Assembly (NCBI RefSeq): GCF_900109465.1
Contig: NZ_FOAZ01000023.1
Coordinates: forward strand, 62,001-126,000
Direction of reading: 5' to 3'
From: Streptacidiphilus jiangxiensis
GTDB taxonomy: Bacteria; Actinomycetota; Actinomycetes; Streptomycetales; Streptomycetaceae
Length of the DNA stretch: 64,000 nucleotides
In this document: positions 35,162 to 42,777 of the stretch, in pieces
Numbering within the stretch: the first letter of the stretch is position 1
How the letters are laid out: the number at the start of each line of letters is the position of its first letter
Translations under genes and position numbers: made by a program
The notes under the pieces: generated by a model
The model's database searches: none
Told to the model about the DNA's origin: nothing
The model's input: only the letters and a program-made list of their open reading frames with translations

Positions 35162-35644
35162 ATGATCGGTCTGACTGACTCTCACCACGGCGAGCACGAC
35201 GAGAATCCCGGCCGCTACGGCTCCACCGCCACGATCGAGGTGGAGCCGCGCGGCCTGCGTGTCGTGCACATGAGCTACGCACCCCGGCACGACGGCGACC
35301 CGGACCCCGGCGAGGTCGTCTGGACCTGGGTGCCCTTCGAGGAGCGCGACGGGCGTGGCAAGGACCGCCCTGTGCTCATCGTCGCCCGCGAACACGCGGG
35401 CACGCTGCTCGCGGTCGAGCTGACCAGCAAGCGCCACGACCGCAGCACCGGCGACGACGTCGCGGAGTGGATCGCCCTCGGCGAGGGCCCCTGGGACCGC
35501 GAGGCCCGCGACTCCTGGGTCAACCTGGAGCGTGTCTTCCGCATCCACCCCGCCGGTATGCGCCGCGAGGCCAGCTCCCTCGACCTCGACCGCTTCACGC
35601 TGGTCGCTGCCCGGCTGATGCACCTGTACGGCTGGCAGGTCTGA
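35162..35644 (+). CDS. PemK/MazF-family protein, orphan
   Basis: 160 residues. The central and C-terminal part fits the PemK/MazF fold: GEVVWTWVPFEERDGRGKDRPVLIVAREHAGTLLAVELTSK near 49-90, then SWVNLERVFRIHPAGMRRE near 120. The N-terminal 45 residues are extra. No antitoxin gene lies in the 47 bp before it or in the 93 bp after it, so it is either a solitary toxin homologue or a repurposed member of the fold. No Shine-Dalgarno is present; TAGCCT ends six bases before the ATG, suggesting a leaderless mRNA. Confidence 0.75.
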   Translation: MIGLTDSHHGEHDENPGRYGSTATIEVEPRGLRVVHMSYAPRHDGDPDPGEVVWTWVPFEERDGRGKDRPVLIVAREHAGTLLAVELTSKRHDRSTGDDVAEWIALGEGPWDREARDSWVNLERVFRIHPAGMRREASSLDLDRFTLVAARLMHLYGWQV

Positions 35645-35737
35645 CCCTCCCGTCCCGGCCCCCTGTTCTCACGCACCGTCAAGCAGCCCTAGTCTGAATC
35701 GGGTTGTGATGGGACGGAGTACGAACAAGGGGGCCTT

Positions 35738-36724
35738 GTGCACGCGATCGAACACCACGACATCCGGGTCAACGGCGTCACCCTGCACTACGCGGCCGCG
35801 GGGGAGCCGGACGCGCCGCTGGTCGTGCTGCTGCACGGCTTCCCCGAGTGCTGGTACTCCTGGCGTCACCAGCTCCCCGCGCTGGCCGCGGCCGGCTACC
35901 GCGTCGTCGCCCCCGACCAGCGCGGTTTCGCGCGCAGCGACGCGCCGGCGGCCGTGGAGGCCTACAGCCTGCCCCATCTGGTCGGCGACGTCGTCGCGTT
36001 GACGCGGGAGCTGGGCGCGGACCGGTTCGCCGTCGTCGGTCACGACTGGGGTGCGCCGGTCGCCTGGCAGACGGCGCTGTTCCGCCCCGACCTGGTGCGT
36101 GGCGTCGTCGGCCTCAGCGTCACGCCGCCGTTCCCGCGGCAGGGCGACACCCCGCCACTGGCGGTCATGGACGCCCTGTTCGAGGGGCGCTTCTACTGGA
36201 ACTACTTCTGCCGTCCGGGCCTCGCCGACGCCGAGTTCGCCGCCGACCCGGCGCGGACCTTCCGCTCGTTCCTGTACGGCGCGAGCGGCGACAACCCGCG
36301 CAACGACCCGCAGCCCGCGCAGCCGCTGACGCAGCCGGACGGCACCTTCCTCGGTCACCTCGACGACACCAAGGACCTGCCGGCCTGGCTCAGCGACGCC
36401 GACATCGCCGTGTTCGTGGCGGAGTACGAGAAGAACGGCTTCACCGGCGGGCTGAACTGGTACCGCAACCTCGACCGCAACTGGGAGCTCTCGGCCGCCT
36501 GGGACCGCCTGCCGCTGCTGGTCCCGGGCCGCTACATCACCGGTGACCGCGACCTGGTCGGCAGCTTCCCCGGCATGCAGGAGGGCGTGGCCGCGCTGCC
36601 GCTGCTCTACCCGGCACTGCAGCCGACCCTCACCCTCCCCGGCTGCGGTCACTGGACCCAGCAGGAGCGCCCGGCCGAGGTCAACGCCGCACTGCTGGAG
36701 TTCCTGGCCGGCCTGCCCGCCTGA
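35738..36724 (+). CDS. Alpha/beta-hydrolase, epoxide hydrolase type
   Basis: 328 residues. The oxyanion segment HGFPECWYSWRHQLPAL near 33-50, the nucleophile elbow VVGHDWGAPVAW near 100 (Asp nucleophile in GHDWG) and the His in GCGHWTQQERP near 305 make an epoxide-hydrolase-type triad rather than a Ser esterase. The cap domain has tyrosines in FYWNYF and NWYRNLDRNW that could polarise the epoxide ring. It is cytosolic and its substrate is unknown. The start is a GTG at 35738 with a weak ribosome site (GGGGG); a TAGTCT hexamer at about 35690 may be the -10. Confidence 0.9.
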   Translation: MHAIEHHDIRVNGVTLHYAAAGEPDAPLVVLLHGFPECWYSWRHQLPALAAAGYRVVAPDQRGFARSDAPAAVEAYSLPHLVGDVVALTRELGADRFAVVGHDWGAPVAWQTALFRPDLVRGVVGLSVTPPFPRQGDTPPLAVMDALFEGRFYWNYFCRPGLADAEFAADPARTFRSFLYGASGDNPRNDPQPAQPLTQPDGTFLGHLDDTKDLPAWLSDADIAVFVAEYEKNGFTGGLNWYRNLDRNWELSAAWDRLPLLVPGRYITGDRDLVGSFPGMQEGVAALPLLYPALQPTLTLPGCGHWTQQERPAEVNAALLEFLAGLPA

Positions 36725-36759
36725 GTCCGCCACAGTGAGGTGGGTCCGCCACAGTGAGG
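36725..36759. repeat. 16-bp direct repeat, two copies
   Basis: GTCCGCCACAGTGAGG occurs at 36725-36740 and again at 36744-36759, separated by TGG. It starts at the stop codon of the epoxide hydrolase gene and ends 20 bp before the leftward regulator's stop. It looks like a recent tandem duplication. Confidence 0.85.
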
Positions 36760-36778
36760 CCGCCGGACCGGGCCTGCG

Positions 36779-37420
36779 CTACGCCTCGACGATCGTCAGC
36801 GCCGCGGCGGCCGCTGCGGCCGGATCGCCGTCCGTGAGGGCCCGGAGCAGGTCCGCGTGCGCGGTGGTCGTCGAGTGCTGCATGTGGTCCGCGAGGACCA
36901 CCTCGCGCAGGCCTTCGCACAGGTTGCGGTAGAGGTCGGTCAGCAGGCGGTTGTGCGAGGCCTGCGCGATCCGCAGGTGGAAGGCGACGTCGGCGTCGGC
37001 GAAGGCCTCCAGCTCGCCGGCCTCGAACGCGGCCCGGCGCCGCGCGGCGATCTCGCGCAGGTCGGCGAGGTCGGCGTCGGTGCGACGGGAGGCCGCGAGC
37101 CGGGCGGCGAGCAGGTCGAGGCCGAGCCGGACCTCGGCGATGTCGCGTGACGCGACGCCGTCGAGGACCCGGCCGAGCGCCGCGTCCGACTCGTCGGTCG
37201 CCGTCACGTACGTCCCCGACCCCTGGCGGGTGGTGAGCAGGCCGGCGTGGACCAGCGCGCGGACCGCTTCACGCACCGACAGACGGCTCATGCCGAGCGT
37301 CTCCGCGAGCTGCGCCTCCGAGGGGATCCGCTCCCCGACGGCCCAGCGTCCCGCCCCGATCTCCCCGCGGAGCTCCGCGATGGCGGCGTCCACCAGCGAG
37401 CCGCGTGCCACGTTCCTCAT
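36779..37420 (-). CDS. GntR-family (FadR/FCD subfamily) transcriptional regulator
   Basis: 213 residues. The N-terminal winged helix-turn-helix (about 8-75) reads ELRGEIGAGRWAVGERIPSEAQLAETLGMSRLSVREAVRALVHAGLLTTRQGSGTYV, a textbook GntR domain. The C-terminal FCD domain (about 90-213) is helical with metal-ligand residues plausible in DADVAFHLRIAQASHNRLL and HADLLRAL. It is divergent from an amidohydrolase gene, with the palindrome ATCAGACATCTGAT between them. It most likely represses that gene until a substrate or product is present. Confidence 0.92.
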   Translation of the reverse strand: MRNVARGSLVDAAIAELRGEIGAGRWAVGERIPSEAQLAETLGMSRLSVREAVRALVHAGLLTTRQGSGTYVTATDESDAALGRVLDGVASRDIAEVRLGLDLLAARLAASRRTDADLADLREIAARRRAAFEAGELEAFADADVAFHLRIAQASHNRLLTDLYRNLCEGLREVVLADHMQHSTTTAHADLLRALTDGDPAAAAAAALTIVEA

Positions 37421-37461
37421 GCCGCCACTCTTTCACGGGCCGCTCCCGCAGAGGCCAAGTC

Positions 37462-37475
37462 ATCAGACATCTGAT
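37462..37475. promoter_or_regulatory. FadR-type operator palindrome overlapping the amidohydrolase promoter
   Basis: ATCAGA-CA-TCTGAT is a perfect inverted repeat. It abuts the AT-rich TAAATA (37475-37480), a probable -10 seven bases before the ATG at 37487. A repressor bound here would block RNA polymerase directly. Confidence 0.7.
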
Positions 37476-37486
37476 AAATATGGAGC

Positions 37487-38659
37487 ATGAGCCACGACAT
37501 CCTGTTCACCGGTGTCCGCCCGTTCGGTCAGGCCCGACGCGACCTGCTGGTCCGCGACGGGCGTCTCGTCGAGGGCGTGCCGCCCGCGGGCGCCGAGGTC
37601 GTGGACGCTTCGGGGCTGCTGGCACTGCCCTCGCCCGTGGACGCGCACATCCACCCGGACAAGACCACCTGGGGCGACCGCTGGCTCAGCCGCGAGCCCG
37701 CCGCGGACCTGGCCGCACTGATCGGCTACGACGTGACGACGCGCGCCGCGATGGCGCCGGTCGCGCAACGGGCCGGGGCGCTGATGGACAGGGCGGTCGC
37801 GCGCGGCACCCGCGCCTGGCGGGCCCACGTCGACGTCGCGCCCGCCTACGGCCTGGCCAACCTGCAGGGCGTCCGCGAGGCCGCCGCCGCGCGCGCCGAG
37901 CTGCTGACCGTGCAGACCGTCGCCTTCCCGCAGCTCGGCGTGCTGAGCCGGCCCGGCACGACCGAGCTGCTGGCACAGGCCCTGGACGAGGGCGCCGACG
38001 TGCTCGGCGGGCTGGACCCGGTCGGCGTCGACGCCGACCGTGACGGCCAGCTCGACCTGCTTTTCGCCCTCGCCGAGAGCCGCGGCAAGCCGCTCGACAT
38101 CCACCTGCACGACGGCGGCGCCGAGGGCCTCGACCAGGTCACGGAGATCGCCGGTCGCACCCGGGCACTGGGCATGCAGGGCCGGGTCACCGTCAGCCAC
38201 GCCTTCTGCCTGGCCGAGTGCGCGCCGGACGCGCTGGGGCGGATCGCCGAGGTGCTGGCCGAGTCGGGCGTCGCGGTCACCACCTGCGCTCTGGGGGCGG
38301 ACCCGGTCGTGCCGTTCCCGCAGCTGACCGCGGCGGGCGTGCGGGTGGCGCTCGGCTCGGACGGGGTGCGCGACCCGTGGACACCCTTCGGCGACGGCGA
38401 CATGATCAGCCGCGCCCACCTGCTCGCCTACCGCACCGACGCCCGCACCGACGCCGATCTGGAGGCCTGCTACCGACTCGCCGCCGAGGGCGGCGCGGCG
38501 CTGCTCGGCCTCGAGCCCAGCACGCTCCTGCCGGGCGCCCCGGCCGACTTCGTCCTCCTCGCCGCCGACGGGTTCCCCCAGGCGGTCGTCGACCGTCCGG
38601 TTCCGGCCTTCTCCGTGCGCGCGGGCCGCATCGTGGCCCGCGACGGCGCGCTGCTCTGA
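37487..38659 (+). CDS. Amidohydrolase-superfamily deaminase, cytosine-deaminase-like
   Basis: 390 residues. Metal ligands are visible in order: HxH in VDAHIHPDKTTWGDRW near 55, a His in LDIHLHDGGAEG near 205, a His in VTVSHAFCLAE near 237 and an Asp in LGSDGVRDPWTPFGDGDM near 289. The DKTTWGDRW and GDGDMI segments match the CodA-like cytosine deaminase branch rather than urease-like enzymes. It would deaminate a heterocyclic amine; the substrate is not fixed by sequence. GGAG lies only one base from the ATG, too close for a ribosome site, so a leaderless start is likely. It is probably repressed by the divergent FadR-type protein. Confidence 0.87.
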   Translation: MSHDILFTGVRPFGQARRDLLVRDGRLVEGVPPAGAEVVDASGLLALPSPVDAHIHPDKTTWGDRWLSREPAADLAALIGYDVTTRAAMAPVAQRAGALMDRAVARGTRAWRAHVDVAPAYGLANLQGVREAAAARAELLTVQTVAFPQLGVLSRPGTTELLAQALDEGADVLGGLDPVGVDADRDGQLDLLFALAESRGKPLDIHLHDGGAEGLDQVTEIAGRTRALGMQGRVTVSHAFCLAECAPDALGRIAEVLAESGVAVTTCALGADPVVPFPQLTAAGVRVALGSDGVRDPWTPFGDGDMISRAHLLAYRTDARTDADLEACYRLAAEGGAALLGLEPSTLLPGAPADFVLLAADGFPQAVVDRPVPAFSVRAGRIVARDGALL

Positions 38660-38660
38660 C

Positions 38661-39632
38661 TCAGTGCGGGAACGCCCGGGGCGGGCGCAGCGCGGGCAGC
38701 GAGTCGCGGAACTCCTCGATCACCGTGCTGATCTGACGGGTCAGCACGGTTCCCTCCAGTAGCGGCAGGTAGAGGTTGCGGCGGGCCAGGGCGAGGGCGT
38801 CGACGGCGAAGTAGAGCGTCATCAACGGGTTGACGAAGAGCTCGCTGTGGCGGGTGCGGTCGGTGAACCGCACGTCGCCGAACTCGCCGAGCAGCGCGGC
38901 GGCGACGGAGCCGTTGACGATGCTCGGGTGGGAGGGCGTCTGGGCCCGGGCATGGGCCACGGCGTCCAGGTAGCAGGCGCCGGCGCGGCTGTCGCGGGGG
39001 AGGGAGAAGGCGCCGAGGTAGCCCCCGTCGCGGTCCAGGGCGGCGAGGTTCTCCAGCACCAGCGAGTGGTTGACGCCGTGGTAGGCGTCGACGCCGAAGC
39101 CGAGGCAGACCACCAGGCGCTCCGCCACCTCGTCCTCGCCCAGGCCGGCCACCGCGGCGAGGCTGGCCATGTCCTCCTCGGGCGTGCCGAGGCCGTTCTC
39201 GTCGCCGCGCATCAGGATGTCGGTCCCGCCGTCGACGAGGACGATCGCATCCACCCCGCCCAGGTGCGCGATCAGCGCGCGGTAGGCCTCGCGCAGCGGC
39301 TGCACGCCGACGCGGTCCAGCGCCCAGACGGTGTCGGGTTCGCCGTGCAGACGCAGCCAGCGGGCGAGGGAGCGCTCGGGGAAGTAGTCACCGCGCGCCT
39401 CGGTGTCGGGCCGGATCGCGGCGACGCCCTGGTCGAGCCAGACGTCGAGGTCGAGCCCGTACAGGTCGGCGAAGGAGAGGTTGGCCAGGTGCACCTCCCG
39501 CCCGTCCGCGCGCAGCGCGAGCGCCAGCGGGAGACCGGCGTAGACGTCGAACCCGCCGCCGGCTCCGGCGACGAGGATGCGCCGCGCGTCACGCAGGCGG
39601 GTCAGCAAGGGGGGTTCGAGGAGGGAGAACAC
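38661..39632 (-). CDS. DUF1152 family protein
   Basis: 323 residues of the DUF1152 family. ILVAGAGGGFDVYAGLPLALALRADG at 19-44 is a Rossmann-like Gly-rich loop, followed by VHLANLSFADLYGL, then DAIVLVDGGTDILMRGDENGLGTPEED near 129-155 with clustered acidic residues that could bind metal, and LVVCLGFGVDAYHGVNHSLVLENLAALDR. Biochemical function is unknown. The GTG at 39632 has TAGGTT six bases upstream and no Shine-Dalgarno, indicating a leaderless mRNA. A G-rich tandem array begins 44 bp upstream of the start. The stop is one base from that of the amidohydrolase gene, convergently. Confidence 0.88.
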   Translation of the reverse strand: MFSLLEPPLLTRLRDARRILVAGAGGGFDVYAGLPLALALRADGREVHLANLSFADLYGLDLDVWLDQGVAAIRPDTEARGDYFPERSLARWLRLHGEPDTVWALDRVGVQPLREAYRALIAHLGGVDAIVLVDGGTDILMRGDENGLGTPEEDMASLAAVAGLGEDEVAERLVVCLGFGVDAYHGVNHSLVLENLAALDRDGGYLGAFSLPRDSRAGACYLDAVAHARAQTPSHPSIVNGSVAAALLGEFGDVRFTDRTRHSELFVNPLMTLYFAVDALALARRNLYLPLLEGTVLTRQISTVIEEFRDSLPALRPPRAFPH

Positions 39633-39675
39633 CGGACGAACCTAGCCCCGCCGGGGGAGGTCCGCCCCTGGTTTT

Positions 39676-40013
39676 CCCCCTGGGACCCGAACCCCGCGGC
39701 CCAACTTGGGACCCGAACCCCGCGGCCCAACTTGGGCCCCGAGCCCCGGGTCCCAACTCCGGGTTCCAACCTGGGTCCCGAACCCCGGGTCCCCACCCCT
39801 GGCTCCCGAACCCCGGGTCCCCACCCCTGGCTCCCGAACCCCGGGTCCCCACCCCTGGGTCCCGGACCCCGGGTTCCAACCTGAGTCCCGAACCCCGAAT
39901 CCCACCCCTGGCTCCCGGACCCCGGGTTCCAACCTGAGTCCCGAACCCCGGGTCCCCACCCCTGGGTCCCAATCCTGGGTCCCAACCTGGGTCCCCAACT
40001 CCGGGTCCCCGTG
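39676..40013. repeat. Degenerate tandem array of about 13-14-bp units, strongly G-rich on the minus strand
   Basis: About 340 bp built from variants of GGGTCCC followed by GAACCCC, CAACTCC or CCACCCCT, arranged in higher-order periods of 26-28 bp; two 28-bp copies around 39790-39845 are identical. The plus strand is almost free of G outside GGGTCCC, and the minus strand has many runs of three or four G, so it could fold into G-quadruplexes or hairpins. All frames on the minus strand lack stops for this reason. It lies upstream of the DUF1152 gene and downstream of the GH18-like gene. Confidence 0.93.
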
Positions 40014-40039
40014 CCGATTGTCGGCCCCGATGGTCGGAC

Positions 40040-41050
40040 TCAGCCCCAACCGTCGCGGTAGGCGGACCAGTCCGCGTCAGAGGCGGAGAAGTCCGCGTAC
40101 AGGGCGACGCCGAACGGGCGGTCGTGGGGTGGGGAGGCGGCGAGGCCGGCGCGGATTCCCTGGAGGGCGGCCGGGATGGTCTCCGCGGAGGCGTGGTGTC
40201 CGAGGCTGTCCTCGCGGTAGGCCGGCAGGCCGATCAGGACGTCGACGCTGCGCGGTGCCGCGGCCAGCGCGAGGGTGGTCTGCTGGGCCAGGTAGCCGGC
40301 GAAGAGCGAGCGCAGTGGCATCGCGCTGTCGTAGGCCATCACGTCGATCTGGTCGACGCGTCGGGCCACCTCCGCCAGGTAGGCGCGGGACCACCACTTG
40401 GGGTGCCCGGTCAGCGCTCCGGCGAGGAACCGCAGTGGCGGCAGGGGGTCGGTCTGCGGGACGGCCACGGACAGCACCCGGCCGTGCGCGCGCGTCAGCG
40501 TGTGCAGGCGGTCGAGCAGCGCGAGGTAGCCGGCGTCGCCGGAGTGGACCGGCTCGGTGTCGAGGTTGATGCCGTCGAAGCCGAGCGCCAGCAGCGACGC
40601 GGCGGCGGCGACCAGGTGGTCGCGGGTGGCGGCGCGGGCGAGGTCGAGTCCGGTGGGGCCCTCGGAGGCGACGACGTCGCCGAGCCAGGCCTGCACCCGG
40701 ACACCGGGCGCGAGGCGGTGGAAGGTCGCGATCACCCAGGCGGCGCGGGGCGCGAGGGCGGGGTCGAGGGTGCCGTCGTCACCGGTCGGGCCCACGTGGA
40801 CGTAGAGGTCGCGCACGCCGAAGCCGGTGCCCGCGCCGCCGAGGTGGTGCAGCAGGGCGACGGCGTCGGCCTCGGTGTGGCGGCCGTCGACCCAGGCGTG
40901 GCCGAGCCAGACGGCGTCGTGCCCCTGGGTGCGGGCGTCCGCGGCCCGCCCGGCGCCGGCCGCCCAGAGCTGTCCGAACGGCAGCAGCGCCAGGGCCAGG
41001 GTCAGCAGCGGAACCGCCGCCCGCCGGGCACCCCAGTGCCACCACCGCAT
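40040..41050 (-). CDS. Secreted or membrane-anchored GH18-like glycoside hydrolase
   Basis: 336 residues. An N-terminal hydrophobic segment (AAVPLLTLALALLPFGQLWAAGAG) is a signal peptide or anchor. The catalytic motif ALGFDGINLDTEP near residue 160 matches the DGxxxDxE pattern of GH18, with Glu as proton donor, and VDQIDVMAYDSAMPL near 232-246 corresponds to the conserved Met-x-Tyr-Asp strand. No chitin-binding domain is present, so hexosaminidase or non-catalytic roles remain possible. I prefer the ATG at 41050 (AAAGG upstream) over one 42 bases earlier. It is divergent from a Pr6Pr membrane protein gene. Confidence 0.75.
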   Translation of the reverse strand: MRWWHWGARRAAVPLLTLALALLPFGQLWAAGAGRAADARTQGHDAVWLGHAWVDGRHTEADAVALLHHLGGAGTGFGVRDLYVHVGPTGDDGTLDPALAPRAAWVIATFHRLAPGVRVQAWLGDVVASEGPTGLDLARAATRDHLVAAAASLLALGFDGINLDTEPVHSGDAGYLALLDRLHTLTRAHGRVLSVAVPQTDPLPPLRFLAGALTGHPKWWSRAYLAEVARRVDQIDVMAYDSAMPLRSLFAGYLAQQTTLALAAAPRSVDVLIGLPAYREDSLGHHASAETIPAALQGIRAGLAASPPHDRPFGVALYADFSASDADWSAYRDGWG

Positions 41051-41173
41051 GTCGTCGTGCCTTTCGCCGGTTTCACCCTGTCGTTCGGACATGATGATCG
41101 GAAGATCGCCTCCGGTTCCCCGACCGGGGGCTGCGATTCCCCGGCCAGGGGCGCGGGAGTGGAAGGAGTGGGC

Positions 41174-41836
41174 GTGCCGGAGCAGCAGTCACTGGGACGG
41201 GCGACGTCCGGCGTCGTCGGGGCGATCCGCTTCGCCTTCGGAGCGCTCACGGCCGTGGCGCTCGGGGTCCAGGCGTACCACTCGGCGTCGGAGGGCCGGT
41301 CCCTCGCCAACTTCTTCAGTTACTTCACCATCCTGAGCAACTGCTCGATGACCGTTGTGCTGCTGGTCGGCGGAGTGCTGGGGATGGCCGGCCGACGCGG
41401 GGTGCCGGACCTGCTGCGCGGCGCGGTGACGCTCTACATGGCGATCACCGGCATCGTCTACGCGGTCGCCCTGGCGCAGTACGAGGCGCTGGGCACGATC
41501 CCGTGGGTCAACGACGTGGTGCACCGGCTGATGCCGGTGGTGATCTTCATCGACTGGCTGGCGGTGCCGCCGCGCCGCCCGGTCCGCTGGACGCAGGCCC
41601 TGTGGTGGTTGGCCTTCCCGCTGCTCTATCTGCCCTACACGCTGATCCGCGGCCCGATCGTGGACTGGTACCCCTACCCGTTCCTGGACCCGCGCGAGAA
41701 GGGTTACGGCCATGTGGTGATCTCGTCCCTGGTGATCACGCTGACGTTCCTCGGGGTGGGCGTGCTGCTGGTGTGGGCGGGCAATCTCTTCCGCGAGCGC
41801 AGGGTCGTGCAAATGGCGCATGCGGACAAAGGCTGA
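41174..41836 (+). CDS. Pr6Pr-family integral membrane protein
   Basis: 220 residues with six predicted membrane segments, typical of the Pr6Pr family (FAR-17a/AIG1-like). Hallmarks are FFSYFTILSNCSMTVVLLVGGVLG near 50-73, WVNDVVHRLMPVVIFIDWLAVPPRR near 112-136, and LPYTLIRGPIVDWYPYPFLDPREKGYGHV near 155-183. Human AIG1-type relatives are Thr/His threonine hydrolases of lipid esters; the His in NDVVHRLMPV could be the counterpart, but activity is unproven in bacteria. The GTG at 41174 has AAGGAG upstream. Confidence 0.87.
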   Translation: MPEQQSLGRATSGVVGAIRFAFGALTAVALGVQAYHSASEGRSLANFFSYFTILSNCSMTVVLLVGGVLGMAGRRGVPDLLRGAVTLYMAITGIVYAVALAQYEALGTIPWVNDVVHRLMPVVIFIDWLAVPPRRPVRWTQALWWLAFPLLYLPYTLIRGPIVDWYPYPFLDPREKGYGHVVISSLVITLTFLGVGVLLVWAGNLFRERRVVQMAHADKG

Positions 41837-41893
41837 AAATCAGGAAATTCTGCTTCCGGAACCCCGTCGATCGGGCGGTCCGCGGGCCCTCGT

Positions 41894-41927
41894 GGTGGAC
41901 GGGCACCCCCCCGTAGTGCCCGCCACC
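41894..41927. terminator. Intrinsic terminator after the Pr6Pr gene
   Basis: GGTGGACGGGCAC pairs with GTGCCCGCCACC (12 bp, one bulged A) around a CCCCCCGTA loop, 58 bp past the stop at 41836. The remainder of 41837-42105 shows no gene and should hold the response-regulator promoter. Confidence 0.7.
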
Positions 41928-42105
41928 AGGCACGTCGCCGTGCGGTGCGGCCATCATGGTCGTGCGCGAACGGGTCTCGGCACCCCCGTCAGGAGGGCGG
42001 CATCCCGCCGATCGGGGGTTCGATTTTCATAAGGTTGTGCCCTGAGGTACGGTCGCGCGAGGTGCGCTTGGCGCAGGACGGAACACACAGGCAGGAAACA
42101 GACGC

Positions 42106-42777
42106 GTGGTTCCAACGCAAGCGAGCGGTCCCATCAGGGCCATGATCGTCGACGATGAAGCGCTGATCCGATCGGGTCTCGCCATGATTCTCGGCAGTGC
42201 GCCCGACATCGACGTGGTCGGTACCTGTTCCGGCGTGGAGGCGGTGGCCGAGGTGCGCCGCCACCAGCCTGACGTCGTCCTCCTCGACATCCGCATGCCC
42301 GACGTCGACGGCCTCACCCTGCTTCGCCGCATCCGAGAGCTGCCGGCCGCCCCGTATGTGGCGATGCTCACGACCTTCGACACCGACGAGTACCTCGACC
42401 AGGCGTTGCGCCTGGGCGCCAGCGGCTTCCTGCTCAAGGACACCGAGCCGGACGTGCTCGCCCGCTCCGTGCGCGCCGTCGCCACCGGCGCCGGCTGTCT
42501 GTCCACCCCGGTGCTCCGCCGTCTGGGCCAGAACCGCCGGCAGGCCGACCACCCGGCGGCCGCGGCCGTCGACACCCTGACCGAGCGCGAGCGCCAGGTC
42601 CTCGCCTTCCTCGGCCGGGGCCTGTCCAACGTCGAGATCGGCGCCCGGATGCACCTGGGTGCGGCGACGGTCAAGGACTACGTCAGCGCCGTGCTGACCA
42701 AGCTCGGCGTCACCAACCGCATCCAGGCCGCGGTCCTGGCCGAGCGCGCCGGGCTGCTGGAGGAGAGCGAGCTGTGA
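42106..42777 (+). CDS. NarL/FixJ-type response regulator
   Basis: 223 residues. The receiver domain (about 10-125) has acidic MIVDDEA, the phospho-acceptor Asp in VVLLDIRMPDVDG near 62, the Thr in AMLTTFD and the Lys in FLLKDTEPD near 112. The C-terminal LuxR helix-turn-helix reads LTERERQVLAFLGRGLSNVEIGARMHLGAATVKDYVSAVLTKLG (about 158-202). The GTG at 42106 has AGGAAA upstream. It overlaps the kinase start by four bases, so the pair forms one two-component system. The target is unknown. Confidence 0.92.
   Translation: MVPTQASGPIRAMIVDDEALIRSGLAMILGSAPDIDVVGTCSGVEAVAEVRRHQPDVVLLDIRMPDVDGLTLLRRIRELPAAPYVAMLTTFDTDEYLDQALRLGASGFLLKDTEPDVLARSVRAVATGAGCLSTPVLRRLGQNRRQADHPAAAAVDTLTERERQVLAFLGRGLSNVEIGARMHLGAATVKDYVSAVLTKLGVTNRIQAAVLAERAGLLEESEL

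Noticed and set aside
39676..40013. Possible CRISPR array
   Set aside because: Units are 13-14 bp, degenerate and contiguous, with no unique spacers of constant length and no cas genes.
39642..40049. A 135-residue Gly-rich open frame on the minus strand and overlapping frames in the other two phases
   Set aside because: All are produced by the stop-free tandem array; no ribosome site, codon bias or known repeat protein supports translation.
41140..41160. A fourth copy of the palindromic element (CCAGGGGCGCGGGAG)
   Set aside because: Only part of one arm matches, there is no pairing arm, and the position is in a divergent promoter region rather than after a stop.
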